From: Carnegiea gigantea
Taxonomy: Eukaryota; Streptophyta; Magnoliopsida; Caryophyllales; Cactaceae
Direction: 5' to 3'
Length of the DNA: 64,000 nt
NCBI GenBank assembly: GCA_029747015.1
Contig: JAKOGI010000185.1
Span: 769,501 to 833,500 of the forward strand
The first letter of the stretch is position 1; every line of letters starts with the position of its first letter. A program made the translations under genes and the position numbers. Below are positions 33,701 to 47,195 of this stretch, one piece after another. Under the pieces are notes generated by a model. The model was not told where the DNA came from, ran no database searches, and worked only from the letters and a program-made list of their open reading frames with translations.

Positions 33701-36700
33701 AAAGAAAAATAAAGAAAAATAGATATACAACATAAACAAGAGGAAAAACAATACAGCTTGCTTAAAGGAACCAAATTTTTAGCCATGATCAACTAAAGCA
33801 CAATGGTATTATCATCAAACATTGATATTCAGAAAGTAGAGAGAAACGTTAATGTGAATTAAAATCCTAACTTCAAGTAAGTTCATCAATCTTATTTTCA
33901 CCACAAAATAAGCACAATGACTGAAAAAGGTGATTTTACCTGACCACCTCAACAAGGACAAGAACTACCACAATACCCAAATGTGACACGATCTGGGAGA
34001 TCAAGATGCAAAGGCCATTCTCCTGGCAGCGTGTGCTCACAGGGCCAACACAACATGGTAGAAAATGAACAAAACTCTTTTACAAAATGAATGTTCTTTG
34101 TGTGAGAGCTCGTAATTCTCATTTCGGGACTGGGAGAATGGTATAATTTGCCATCAAATGTCTAAACATTAGCCCTACCATGAGCAGCCAAGAGTCTGTT
34201 ACAAAATGCCGAAAAAAGATTTTTTGTAATAAAATGCGTAAATTTACCCGTCCACTGCAACTATTCGTTGTGGTACAAGTGATTTCAAGTGCAAGGTAAA
34301 GTTCAAGTGTTCATCAGCGGGAAGCCAATTTACCCTTGGACTCTCCAACATGAAAAATAGAGTCTGCCATTTTCAAATATTATAGCAAGTCATTCTCTAA
34401 AATGAAATCGTACAATGAATTGTAATTCTACCACTTCAAACTGTAGAACTGGCCATAGGTCTTTACAGCATCCACGAGCGTATCATGCAAATACTGTGTA
34501 CGGAAGATTCTGATTTATCCATGTACCAAAAAATACACAATACCTGTGAAATCTGAAGAAGAGCTATTTGGCAACGTCTCAAGACGGGTAAAACCCTTGC
34601 GATCAGACTGCTTTTTATGCGGAGGCCGGCCTGATTTACTGAAGTACAAAATAAAATAACACATTAAAATATGTAAGAAATACTACAAAAAAAACTGATC
34701 ATAAGTAAGTTACAATGTTCATCTTTAGCACCTGCCATTCTTCTCAGAGGCGGGTCTTGTACTTCTAACAGGTTTTGCTCCAGCAGGATTATCCAGCTTC
34801 TCCCTCAAAGGAGACATGCCTCCCCTCGAAAATGATAAGCCCCTCCCAGTACGACCTTGCCTATGTACAGCCTCTCCAATTTCTTCCTTGACAACCAATT
34901 TGCTTTTCTTTGTAAACAAACCAGGAAGGTTAGCATGTTGGTGACCATTTATACCTCTTTCATCAGCCTGAGACCCACAAAGGATTTTACCCTTCAATCT
35001 GTAATCCACAGCACTGTTTTCCTCACTTTCAGATAGTCTTGCTGGAGATTGGGCATTTTCAAGTTTCACCTTTTGCTGCTGGGAGCCACCAGTCGAATTC
35101 CTGACAGAAAGCGATCCATTCATCCCACCAGAAACTCTGACACTGAAATCACACCCTTCAGATAATATCTGAGCCTCATCATGATTTGATGTCGGAGATA
35201 CAATATTTGTTCTCCTATTACGGGAAATTTTTTGTGGTCTCTGACCCACCCACTGCGCCATAGGGGCAGAGGACTCACTGGGCAGGGGACGCTTGCGATT
35301 ATTAACGCCAGCCAATGAATGAACTTTGCTCACATTCAAGGGTTGCTCCCAGTCGTCGGGTGTTCCAGATACCCGTGGAAAACTAGAAGATGAGTTTCCT
35401 GCTGCCACAGAGCCAGTTCTATGAGCCCTTGAGGCCTTTCCCTTTGTCACAGAAGTAGGGCTGAACAAATGAGTGTCTTCACATATATTTAACCTATGTC
35501 ACATGAACATCAGTACATCTATGAAACTACTGAAATCAGAACAGGAATGTATTAAGTTAACTCAAGGGTATTTTGCAACCAAAAATAGAAGCTAAACATA
35601 CTTCGTATTTCCTTTCTGTAATAGCCTTTCCTTGTTCATTCCAGTCACTTCCCTCGATATAGGTGGTTTTTCTGATTCATTTTTGGGCGTCATACGGGCA
35701 GTCAAGCTAGCTGGTGACGGAACTCCATCTAGCTTGTTAATGCCATTCGCACCATTAGAAGACCCTCTGCAGATGATGAACATCCAAAAATGTCGTTAAA
35801 CCAAAGAGAGAAGTCTGCATAACACAACAAGCCAATGCACTAACTTAATGATCGCCTAATGTGTAAGACCCCACATGTGCAATGAAAATCCTCCTCAATA
35901 GCCAAAGTAGGGTCACTATATACTTCATGAGGTTGAAAGTCAGCTGCAGGTGAAATCAAATTTGAGCTTTATGAAGGTCACAATAATGGTATATATGTAT
36001 GGCCTCCCATCATCTCATTGAACTAATACCCTTCGTCCTGCCCAGGGCAAAGTGTATGGAATGGATTCAAAATGAGATGCCACAAAACAGCCGCACCCAA
36101 AAGGTTTTGAAGTTCAACGAACTACGTTTTCACCCCATGACAACCGCAACATGCTAAACATCCCACATAATTGCTGTATTATAACCATTCCACGATACTG
36201 AGACCAAAATAGCATTCCTTGCAGAAGGGGTTTATATGTATACAAATATAATTTTACCCTTACAAATGAATTACAAAGATGTTTATATTGCATTATCAAA
36301 TCAAAACAAGCCTATAAGGGAGATCCCCCATCATAGCATCAAACTCGTACCCTTGAACCGAGCAAGAACATAGAGTAAGGGATTATACGGATTCAAATAC
36401 AGCTTTAGCCTTACAATTCAACTACAAAGTTATGTTGGATCAATAGAATTCAAACAGGTCAATAACAGGCATAACAGCCGCATTGTTAGGTTTCTGGAGC
36501 TGCTGTGATTGTAGGACCCCCCCCCCCAATTTCACATCTGGGAATCACTTTTCACGCCTGTAAATACATGTACAACGATTTACATTGTGCTTATCGGCAG
36601 ATATGACTATTGATTTTGCACAATGCCGTTATTTTATACTTATTCAACTCATTACTACGTCTGCTGCATCTACGATGCATTTTTATTCGATTCTTATAGT

Positions 36701-39700
36701 CTTGTTTGTTTACACCATCCATTACGAACATTTGGACATCATGTCACGGATTTTTTTCCATGAATAATCAAAACTTAAATTAAATAGACACCAAGGGGAT
36801 GCCCACTATGTACAAAAGGGCAACTACAAAAATAATCATGCCCTAAAGCTCAAAAGGCATCAGCTGCGCAAGTGTGAAAAAGGTCAACTCCTAAAGGCTT
36901 CAACAGAACTGCAGTAGCAGCCTTAGTCACCCTTCAAGGAGCTGTACCAAATCCGAACAAATTAATAACTTGAATCCAGCAGAGACAAAAATTTGAGGGC
37001 AGGGGCATTCATACTCGACTTTCCACTTTCAAACTTAATTGAGCTTGTATGTTTCATTTCTCTTGTAAGTACCCCGAGCAATCGAGCACAGGACCTTTCA
37101 ATGGATTGAATTCAACTGCACCATAACAGTGTTTTTATTTTAGTGAGTACTCAAGTATTAATAAGACCCAAGAGACGTCACCCATGTACATAATGAGGCA
37201 AACACCATAATAGTGTTTTTTAAAGCCTAAAATCTCACAGTGAAGTGTTTAAAGTACATATATTCTACCGATCTGGTGAAGCATGTTGTCCCAATAAATG
37301 CAACCCATATCAACCAAGCCATCTGGGTACACAGATCATATCCTAGTTAGCTTAGTTGTGAAGTTGTCAAATGCTACTAGCTGCTGAACTCTCACTAGTC
37401 TGGCACTTCATGCCTTGTAGTGGTTTTTATGGCATTATTAATCAAATAATACATCTTTTAATTCCTCAAAAAAAAAAAAAAAAGAGGGTACGGAATAGCC
37501 TTTTAAGTCTTTTGTCCTTGGCTCCTGACTAAAGTCCCAAAGTAGAGCTCCCATTGACATGCTAGCACCCCCCAAGAATACGAAAGAAAGGCATCACAGC
37601 ATACTCATTCAGCTGATACAAGAGTGAACAATTGTTGCCCCTCACTGAGGTAACGAGTAGACAAAGAGCAGTAACATATTGCAAGGACATGCAAACACTG
37701 CACAAAGTCCACTTATGTTTAATCGCTCATCCCTGTATCTAATTCATCCAATCATTGATTTTCAAATGACAGCATAATTTATTTTTATTTTTTTCACCTT
37801 ACAGTGGATAATAAGTCCCAAATATTCAAGGCATGCTTACTGCTCACACAAGCCAAATCAGCCTCATATTCTAAGGCATGGACAAATAGAAGTTCCTGGT
37901 CCTTCATAAGCAGTAAACTTTTTGACACAAATAGAAAATACCTGAAGCAAACAGAATCAGAATTCTGAATTCCAGTGTCATTTCCGAGCCTACCATGCAT
38001 AGCCCTCTTAAGCTCTCCATCCCCATCAACTGGCCTTGGGAAAACACTGCTCACAGAACGCTTTCTTTTCATTTTTTTATCCCATCCTTCTCCACCAGCA
38101 GGCAATCTGCGAATCTTTTCTTCAACAAGATCAGAGCTGCCATCTTTCGCAGCATCTTTATCCTTTGCCAGGGCCAGATGCTGCCTCCGGACACCGTTGC
38201 TCCGCCCTTCTGCCTATAAAACACATATCAAACAAAATCAAACAAAGATTACATGACATGTTAAAAACAATGAAGAAGACTAACAGGCCAAATCTCGAAG
38301 GCAAATGCAAGATTTGATGGTAAGTACGTATTTGAAGACTTGATGAACTAGGATGTCATTATCTTCATTATTTCCTACAAAATACTAAGCATCAATTTTG
38401 TACTAAACATGAATTTTCTCCAAAACTAAAGAGTCAGAGACTAGCTAGTTGGAAGAGCAATGAAATATCATATGTAACACATTGCAAAGAATCATGAAAG
38501 GAAACATAAGAACCATAAAATGGCAATTGAAACAAGAAGGCTCCTAATGTATGATTACCGTGATGCAAAATGGCTGTGGTTTGACTGTATCCCAATCAAT
38601 CAAAGTTAGACATCAAGCAATGTCATTCTCACTAATTATGCTAGTTAAGGGCAAATGAACAACTTAAATTACATCAACTAAAACATGGTTAAGCCAGAGA
38701 ACTCAACTCTATTCTTTACTGGAAAACTAAAAATAAAAATAGGAGGAGCTATGCAATAAGACTACGATGGACATTATCAGAAAAGTGTACGTACACAAAC
38801 CTGCATCTCCCCCACTGGTGTGCAGGCACGCTTGTTACGACCAAAGTTCTTACTCCTCTCCTCTAACTTCTGTGTTACAAGGTCTGATGAGCTTCGATGA
38901 GACTGAGCTCCCACCTTCAGCAAGTTTGATCCGCCGGATCTTTCATTTGTTTGTTGCCTCTTCGGGACCAATGCTTCACAGTACTTGTTTAATTTATTTA
39001 ATGACTGATCCAATCTTTTCGTCCTGATCCTATGTTTAAAAACAAAATACTATTTGTCAGCAACCAATCAAACAAATATTGGTACAAAGTATCAATATTT
39101 GCAGTTGAAAATGACCGTAACAGTGTCACAGTAAATAATGACATCATCAATCGAGTAAAAAGCATTAGAGTACATATCAATTCATTAACTTTTACCAGAC
39201 TGAGATTGGATATACATCCCAAATCAATAATGATACTAACCTATTCGGGAATAATTTACAATTGTCAAAAAGTAATTGTGACATAATAATGTTGGTTCTT
39301 ACCTAGCCTTCTGACATCCTTCCTGAACACTTGCTCTGAAGCGTTTTAGTTCATCTGTTGCCAGAGTAGGTGCAGGCTTCGAGTAGGCAACTCCAAAATA
39401 ATTATCTTCTGAGACATTACCAAAGGAAAAACCTAATGCCCTCCTAAGTTCACCTGCCCGTGTATATTTTTGATCCCCCATCGAAATTGGCTCCAAAAGT
39501 AGACACTGGGACAATGGCGGCAAGTCTGCCACAGCTGCTGCATTTGACTTGAATGTGCTGGTTCCAGAACTAAAACTCCTTCCATCACTTCCCTCACGGA
39601 AGCTTCCAGATCTATCCAAATTTGGACCAGAGTGAGTACTCCGCTGCCCATTGGGATAGCTTCCTGAGAAACTTGAGTCCTCGGGACTAACAGAACTCGA

Positions 39701-39724
39701 TTCAAACTTCACATTTCCAGCCAT
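27799..39724 (-). CDS. Plant-specific low-complexity nuclear-type protein, AT4G29790/AT2G19390-like
   Basis: Fifteen coding exons: 39724-39303, 39029-38801, 38213-37942, 35766-35602, 35493-34732, 34638-34544, 33556-33494, 33408-33323, 33216-33151, 32912-32349, 31897-31823, 30420-30350, 30269-30212, 29537-29300 and 28412-27799. All junctions are GT-AG and in phase, giving 1259 residues with no break. The start MAGNVKFESSS and blocks such as PMAQWVGQRPQKISR, STVFWKRMEP, TPLYQRVLSALIVEDE and ALAFIRRTLARC match my memory of an uncharacterised plant family. Family members have been labelled Ser/Arg repetitive-matrix-like. Most of the protein is Ser/Arg/Lys-rich and likely disordered, with several basic clusters that could be nuclear signals. 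The C-terminus is short, acidic and hydrophobic (IPMDDLSELSMLL). The molecular function is not known to me and none is assigned. Introns contain many poly-G/C tracts and small retroelement tails. Confidence 0.9.
28532..28770 (+). repeat. Possible tRNA-derived SINE
   Basis: It lies in the last intron of the large minus-strand gene. A box-B-like GTTTCAATTCC occurs about 70 bp after a weak box-A-like region (GTAGCTAGAGA), and the segment ends in C and A runs near 28755-28770. Only the B-like box is convincing. It could also be chance. Confidence 0.3.
37138..37490. repeat. Retroelement 3'-end remnants in intron 3
   Basis: At 37138-37215 the minus strand reads like a LINE 3' UTR (GTACATGGGTGACGTCTC, then TCTTATTAATACTTG). 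At about 37430-37485 the plus strand has a LINE-like end with CTTTTAATTCCTC followed by a 15-A tail. No coding part remains. The assignments are by resemblance only. Confidence 0.3.
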
Positions 39725-40560
39725 TACCTAAAGTCCAAGTGGCTAACTCATGTCCACGAAAACATCCACCACTAACAATTTAACCGTCTACATAACTGAC
39801 CCGCCAGTGACCCATAACATTTGAGCACTTAAATCACAGTCAGACCCCTTGATCAGATAAATCGATAACGTTCCAGGAGAAATAAGCAACAACCAAAAAC
39901 CTGCCACGGACAAGTATCCAAAACACCTCAGATAGGCATGAAACAAGCAGCTCAAAGAACTGCAAGTTAATTAGCACTCGTATGCTCGAAGTGGCTGTAC
40001 TCACCTATACTATACTCAAAATGGAAGAGAACCAAATTGACTTTACCCGTAACTGGCACAAGCAGTGGTTACTTTGATCAGCCGCCAATTCATACAAACT
40101 GAAGGTTCGCTAACAAAATTCAATGGGGCAATTAATTTTAGGAAGTTAAATACTTCAACGGTCAAACCCAATTGAAATTCACCAGAAATAGCTATACCCA
40201 CTTATGTAGAAACAGTAGGCGAACAAGGACAGTATTGCATTCACAAAAATACGCTACTCTACATTCCTTCAGCTAACAGAATTAAGTAACGAACCAATCA
40301 AACCAAGTTCCCAAAATTCAAAACCCTAATTGAACACGAATTAGGGTTTCTATCAACACCAACAAATAAATTGAGCTAGCTGAATCTCTCGTAAACAAAA
40401 ATCAATATAGGAGCTAAATCAAAAGGAAACACAATTTGTACGTACCCGCATTCTTCGATCGTAAGAAAGAACGCGCGCGCGATGGATAGAAGAAGTAGGG
40501 GTCGTACGTACACAAGTGTTCGTAGTGAGAGAAAGGAAGTACAAACTAAAAACGGTGCCT
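39725..40560 (-). promoter_or_regulatory. 5' UTR, leader intron and promoter region of the large gene
   Basis: An acceptor (CTTTAG) lies three bases before the ATG at 39724. A donor-like GCG|GTACGT lies near 40445, suggesting one leader intron and a first non-coding exon around 40446-40560. The stretch around 40470-40500 contains a CGCGCGCG run. Transcription start is not determined. Confidence 0.4.
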
Positions 40561-41548
40561 GATTTTTTTTCTCGCTTTTTCTCGCCTGTTTCCTGTCTTT
40601 TTTTCTCCCTTTTTTTTTCAAATTTACTAAAGCAGTCGTGAATAACTTTTCTATTCTACAGGTTACTTTTGTTTTTTATAATATATTTTTTTATTTATAG
40701 TACATTTTTTCTTTTTAACAGTACACGTTTTGTTCTCTATAATGTATCTTTTTATAATCAATTGGATTGAAAGAATTACAAAAATACTTGTTGGCTTGAA
40801 AAAAGTGAAATAGAGGCTCACCCAATTATATGATGCATCTTATAAATGTGTGTACCTAATTAGGTACATGGGTATATACAATAGAATTACTGAAAACATA
40901 TGATTAACTCACATATAGGGGTATTCTGGTTTAGATGTCCGAACTAAAACAGATTTCGATTCAAGTATCTAAAATTTTGCGCTAGCAACATAATAAATTG
41001 AAATCAAATCGAAAACTTTGGGTCCTCGAGAACTTTGGTCTGGTTTTTCTAGTGCCCGCTAACCCAGTTTTCTTTTTACTTTTTTTTGAAATCTTCATTT
41101 TTTTTATATCTTACATATAGTATATTAGTTTTTTAGAGTAATTCTCTTTAAATGTATTTAAAATATGTTGGATTTTAATTTAAAAATGAAATACTTTTAT
41201 GCCAAATTTGTGCTTATTTGTGTAATGTAAACAAAGAGGAAATTGGAGGTAGGAAGATCACGGGTAAGGGACGAAAGTTAGGTAACCCAAAGAGTCGTTT
41301 ATTTCCTTCATTTGTTTTGCTCCCTATAAACCACTCCATTAATGAATACTTTTGAAAGCCAATACATATAAGATTAGTAAATATACCGTTATGTTTGATT
41401 TGTGTTTAAAATAGAGAGGCAAAGAACTCTATAACGATGAAATAAAAGTAATTGAAAGGTAATTGCAGCGACTGTGGCTAAAATAAACTAGTAGGGTGTT
41501 TCTTTCTTATTCAAACCTCAAAACCTTCCCTCTCCCCTTCCATAGGCT
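40561..41548. other. AT-rich intergenic spacer
   Basis: No gene or clear repeat boundary is seen. T-rich tracts dominate 40560-40760. Confidence 0.5.
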
Positions 41549-42512
41549 CAGGGGTGGAGTTAGGATTCAAAGCAAGAGTGTCGAGATTAATAATACACAC
41601 AACACAAACTTTAAATCTCTAAATTAACCACTTATTCAACACAAATTCAGTAAAAATTAGTAAATTAAACATAAACAAGCAAGCAATTGTAAATAAATTA
41701 GCTCAACTTTAGATCTTTAACTAAGAAGACAATTAGGCAAAACACCTCATTTTTCAATTTATGAATCATGAGTAAATCACTAAGTTAATCAATTATTAAA
41801 AATGAATCTAATTAAAATTAGTGAAGTAAATATAATTATTTACAAAATAACAAAATTTAAAACAAAATTGGGGAGTTTTTGGATTTACCTCAAATTTGGA
41901 ATTGGAGCAGCTGTTGGGTGGCCACTAGTGGTGGCAAAATGCGGTGACGGGCAACCCACGACTGGCGAGGCAACTAGGCAGATAGAGAGGGAGAGTTTTG
42001 GGGTGGGCGTGGAGTTTTGTAGTTCAACGTGCATTAGTTGACTGTCTAGACATTGCAAACCGAGAAAGAAAATTAGGGGAAAACTTCAAGTGAACTCGCA
42101 AAAATTTTAAAAAATCCACAAAAGGCACCAGCACAAAGAGTCAAACATACAACCTCACACACACAACAATAGGTAAAAGTCAAACATACAACCTCCCACA
42201 CACAACAATAGGTAACCAACCACCATGCTGCCTACATCTTTGTGAAAAAGATCGGAACTAATCATTATATATCAGTTTTTCTTCGCGTCGGAATAAAATG
42301 CACCGAAGGTGTAGGGACGAGGAGTCGAACATGCTACCTCCCACAAAACGCAATAACCAACTAGCCACTCTGCTACTCACATCTTTGTAAAGTAAAGGAG
42401 AACAAATTTATATATAAAAGTTGTTTAGCCCCAGAATACTCTCTCTCTCTCTCTCTACCCCAAAAGTTGAGGTGTCAATTGACATCCCTTACACCTTAGT
42501 GGTTCCGCCCAT
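41549..42512. mobile_element. Putative hAT-like non-autonomous element
   Basis: The left end CAGGGGTGGAGTTA and the right end, read inverted, ATGGGCGGAACCA are partly matched. The flanks CATAGGCT (41541-41548) and GATATGCT (42513-42520) agree at 6 of 8 positions, which suits a decayed 8-bp duplication. The interior has a partial direct repeat at about 42145-42215 (CAAACATACAACCTC, then CACACACAACAATAGGTA, twice) and a weaker third unit near 42325. No coding capacity. Confidence 0.4.
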
Positions 42513-43100
42513 GATATGCTACTATGTTACACACACATACACACACATATATAAACTTAACGAGTTATCAGATATCTAAAACTCCGAAAATTGTGAACTG
42601 TTCGAAATTTTTTTTAAAAAAAAAAAGGATCGGTTCGGTACCCAAATTGAAAACCTGAATATTCCAGTATGGGTACGAAAAATTGGGGCTCGTTCATAAA
42701 TTTTTGGTTCGGTTAATTTTCAACATTCATATGATTGACAACAGCCCCATTAAAAGTTTTTTTTTCATATGAAATCAAAAATGATGAAATAGAAATAAAT
42801 GAAACAAAATGAAAATGAATGAAATATGAAGGAATAGTATTTTTTAAAAAAAATGGAAAATACTAGGAATGAATATGATGAAATTGAATGGAATGAACGG
42901 GACATATTCTGAAAAGGGGTAGAGTATTTTTGATATCAAGTGTGGGAATGAATGAAGAAGAATAGAAGTTGCAAAGAGTGGGTTTCTTTAAGGAGTACAC
43001 TGAAATAATTGAAAATGAAAGGAAATGAAATGGGATAGGACCTCTTCCATCTCCACGAAACGAGCATGCCATAAAGTTTGGGGCATTTTGTACTGTAAAA
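42513..43100. other. Spacer with a possible GAATGAAAT-rich MITE
   Basis: GGGGCTCGTT at 42684 and, inverted, GCTCGTTT near 43060 could be the ends of a small MITE whose interior is full of GAATGAAAT-like words. No target duplication is apparent, so I leave it as a candidate. No gene is seen. Confidence 0.3.
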
Positions 43101-46098
43101 TTCTACCATAATTGAAAAAATTTTTAATTATCATAATTGTTAAATTGGAGCCCTTGATTTTATAACTAGTAATCTTAACCTTTGATTTGCCTTATTTGCC
43201 ACCTAAAGAATCGGCCACCATCAATAAGTTTAGACAAGGTCAACGTCTTTTCTGTCGCCTTATTTCATTATCATTCCATGATCCGAGTTGGTGTTAGGCT
43301 ACTCTTCAAATTATTCAAAGCGCCCATGTCAAGTACTCTTTTTTTAAGCCTATGTCAGATTTCCAATGTTGGCATGCCCTTCTTGCAATAAAGTACTCTG
43401 TTTTTTTGTAGCCTATGTCAGATTTCCAATGTTGTAGTCATGCATGACCAATATGCTGGCAACGTTTTACCTTTTTCAATGCTTCCCGCCACTATGCTCT
43501 GCTTCCCCAAATAGATCTTTTTTTTTTTAATCAGTTTGTTCAATTTTATTTGTTAAGTTTGATTTATTTTATTTTATTATTTTTTAAAATAAATATTTAA
43601 ACTATATGTAATTTAATTAAATTTTATGTTGAAAATCCTACCTTATTCATGTGTCTATATAAATATCCATATTATTATTTATGCCAAAAATATTAAACAA
43701 CTCATATTTGTACAAATCTATCAATTTGAATAAGTCTTTTAATATGCCTTAGTTTCACGCAACTCATGCATTTGATTGAACCCATAACCATATGATTAAT
43801 ATAAAATTAAAATAACTAAATATAAATTAATTTATGGAGATATTATAATTATAAAATAGGCATTGGGTACATTTTTCTTTTCCTATTTTATTTTTTTGCC
43901 ATTTTTTCTACTTATTTTTTCAGTCAATATGATTTTGACCATCTCATTATATTAAACAAGAAAATTAGGTTACTTTATTATTTAATTGATATATTGCAGT
44001 CATGTTATTATTTTATGAAAATAGGAAAACTTAATATATTCAATGACAACCCCTGCACTTGCGGGCCTATCTAGTTAACAATGAATATTATTTTCTTTAT
44101 ATTAGTTATAAAGTTTACATTGAAACCTTAGTTCTTGATATTAGTCTTAGAGTTCACATATAAACTGTAAACACTAAATTTTGAACGGTAAAACTTAGCA
44201 TTTCGTATTGTATTTGTTTATTTGATAAACCTTATCTCAATATTATAGATTAACTAATTTTTCTAATTTTTCATTATTTACCCCATGTCCTTTCATTTAT
44301 TACTCTTTGTTTTGGTTTCTCTTTTTAAAAAGCCCTTAAACAAATAGAGAAAAATAATTTACTTGTCACTTGATAAAGCTATTCAATATGATTTTTAAAT
44401 CCTCTAAATATTAAAATTACGTAGGCGGTTGTCTTATTTGAAGGAGAATAATTAACTAGAAAAGAAAAGAAAAGTTAAAAAAAATCATTGGTCATCCCAA
44501 ATTTTCATTATTCAATTTAGAATACTTTTTGTTTGTGCTATTAGATCAAGAAATTTAGACTATTTTTGTTTGTGCTATTCGATCAAGAAATTACTCAAAA
44601 GTTACATAATCTCATATTAATTAACTGTGAGATTTATAAGTAGGAGACACAACGTCTATTATGATACAAGCAAACAAGACACGAAACTATAACATTTATA
44701 CTTTAATATTTAGGAATTTTGGTTAAGTTAAACTTCCTAACTCAACTATCAACAATTAGGATTTTAGGGTTCAGGTTTTGTGGTTTAGGGTTTGGAATTG
44801 CACATTTAAGACATTTAAGGCTTAGGATTAAGAGCCTAATGTTTAGGACTTAACGTTTATGGTAACAATTTACAATCATAGTTTAATATATGTGTTAACA
44901 TTTTTTAATGACTCTAAGGTAAGAAAAATTTCAAGAAATTAGCAATGAATAGAAAATGTGTTTCAACAATACGAAAATAATTTTTTAAGAATACAAGTAA
45001 AACGTCAAATTTCATTTAAAGTAATAACAATGGTGTTTCTTATGTAAAAATAAATTAATAGATCTTAAACTTAATAAATTTAGAAGAAGATTAAACGAAA
45101 ATTAAAAAATGATCATTTTTAATAATGAACTAGAGTAAAAATTCTAATTGAAAATTTTAAGTTTATGTTTAAAATCAAACAACAAATTGTTAAAATTAAT
45201 TTATTTATATTCAGAAAAGAATAGTGAAGATAAGATTCCATATATTTTACTTAAAAGAAGAAAATATAAAAGAGTTTAATTTTCTATCAAGTACAATGAA
45301 AAAAATTTACTTTAAAAATATTTACAAGAATAAAAATTATAAATAAGAGGACTAATCATATACCTTACGTTTAAGGTTTTTTAATTGGATTTTCTTATAA
45401 GATTGTTAACTTAAATGTAATATTAGTTATTTTATAAAACAGAATTGACTCTGAGTTATTAAAAATACTTTTCTAAATGCTATTATTATGGATAATATTT
45501 ACAGTTAATTATTTTTGACAAAAATTAATATTATTTTTTGACTAACTATTTTTGTAAATATGGATTTTAATTAAAAATTTATCGTATTAATATTTTAAAA
45601 TTGCTTTCATTGTATTAAAATTTAGTTTACTTTAAAATCAACTTTAATTGACTTCTAAACTTCTAAGCTTTTATAAAAAGTATCATGTGTTTGCTTCAAT
45701 GATTGGCTGCATGAAGAGAAAGAAAGAAAAGAAAGATATTAAAGAATGACTCAAGTAGTTAGGGATAGAGGATCCATCTATTATTATGAAAGAAGAAATA
45801 AATCATAAAGACACTAAAATAATTTAAAAAGGAATGCAATTGAAGCTGACATGCAAAAGCATACTTTGCAGCCTTTCTCCTGGAATCGCAGCTTTGCTGC
45901 AAGAGGCGCTTTAACACCTGTTAATAATTTTTCCTCATCTCATAAAAATGATAAAATCTTCGCTTTTTTTCTCACCCTCTTCCAACATTGATATTAAAGC
46001 TACCAATTAAATTGAACGGCTGTGATTTTTAGTCATAAAATCAAGGGCTATAATTAATCTCAACTATAATAGTTAAAAAAATTCCAGTCACTGTAGAA
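43101..46098. mobile_element. 3-kb AT-rich element with long terminal inverted repeats
   Basis: 43101-43185 aligns with the reverse complement of 46013-46098. Both have TTCTAC at the outer end, an A/T-rich middle, then AGCCCTTGATTTTAT followed by ACTA and AATC. The roughly 85-bp TIRs bound 3 kb that is extremely AT-rich and without coding frames. TTTGTACT occurs just outside at both sides (43088-43095 and 46112-46119), but at unequal distances, so the duplication is uncertain. A short duplication of about 45 bp (GCCTATGTCAGATTTCCAAT) lies inside at 43330-43435. Confidence 0.5.
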
Positions 46099-46134
46099 TC
46101 TTCCTTTTGTATTTGTACTTTGTATGCAAAACAT

Positions 46135-47195
46135 GGCTCTGCGTGACAAATAACTATTAGATTAGTTATTTATACTGGCTGTCAGCGATTACTTGTTTGA
46201 ATTAACTATTTGCGTTAATTGTTTGAAGAGAAAAATATTTGGTAAAGGTAGTTATTTATAAGAAAGATGGTTGGCAAAATTCCACTTATTCTCTTATTGC
46301 TATTTTTTTTAAACATAACATATCTTTTTATGTTAATGGCCATCCTTTTTCACAAAGAATTGTATTTGTATCACATATATAAATTTGCTTCATTCACAAA
46401 GCCTTACTTTCTTACTAATTCAATTTGTATCCATTATTTATCTTATTTCTTTTTGGATTTGTATTTATCTAAATGGTGGATACATGTTGTAACATCAATG
46501 TGTTATTTATTTGATTATTTTGGGGGTTTATAAATTGAAAATGAAATTCATATGAATTTCTAATGAGTTTATCTTCATCATACTCAATCAACATAAAAAA
46601 AAAATATCAAATTTGATATGTACTTGCATCAATCTAAAGTTGATTAACTGAATGATTGAAAGTAAGACTCAGTATAAGTACCAAACATTCATAAAGGTGC
46701 ATGGCATGAAAACTTAATAAACTTGGCATAATACACTCCCAAAATCATAAATCCGAATATACACTCACTGACCTAAAAGAATGCAACGAATAAAAAACAC
46801 AATGCAGCTTCAATGATTTTTTTGTGGGGTTCCCAAAAAAAGGGAGATGCACATACTATTTTAACTCCTCAAGATTAGGTCACATTCGAATGCTATTGAA
46901 GTATTAATATAGCCCTTCCAAGCAACACGTTGTACTCTTATTTTTTTTTGAAACTAATATTGTTAAAAATATAAGTTAATGGCATGTAGTGTAATTTTTA
47001 AAATTCTTGACAAATGTGTTATTTCTATGAAAAACTCTTTTGAAGACGCTAATGGAAATAAAATTTACCAAAAAAAAAGTTTGGGGCGAAACAATTGTTT
47101 AGCAAACATGCATTTAACTGTTTTGAATTTATCAGAACAACTAATTCCCCAAAAACCCTTTGTTTTGCAAAAAGCTATTGCTACCATGCACATCC
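46135..47195 (-). mobile_element. MITE family A, copy 2 (1.06 kb, inverted)
   Basis: The left end GGCTCTGCGTGACAAATAAC corresponds to the right end of copy 1 read inverted (GGCTTTGTTTGGTAAACAGC). The segment 47086-47180, read on the minus strand, matches 10753-10850 of copy 1 over about 85 bp, including ACAGTTAAA and TGTTTCGCCCCAAAC. The open frames inside are not conserved with copy 1 and I do not count them as genes. Confidence 0.55.

Noticed and set aside
44757..44800. TTTAGGG-like words suggesting an interstitial telomere repeat.
   Set aside because: There are only two or three imperfect, irregularly spaced copies in AT-rich DNA, not an array.
46267..46533. An 88-codon hydrophobic plus-strand open frame.
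   Set aside because: It falls inside MITE family A copy 2, is Phe/Leu/Tyr-rich because the DNA is T-rich, and has no counterpart in copy 1.
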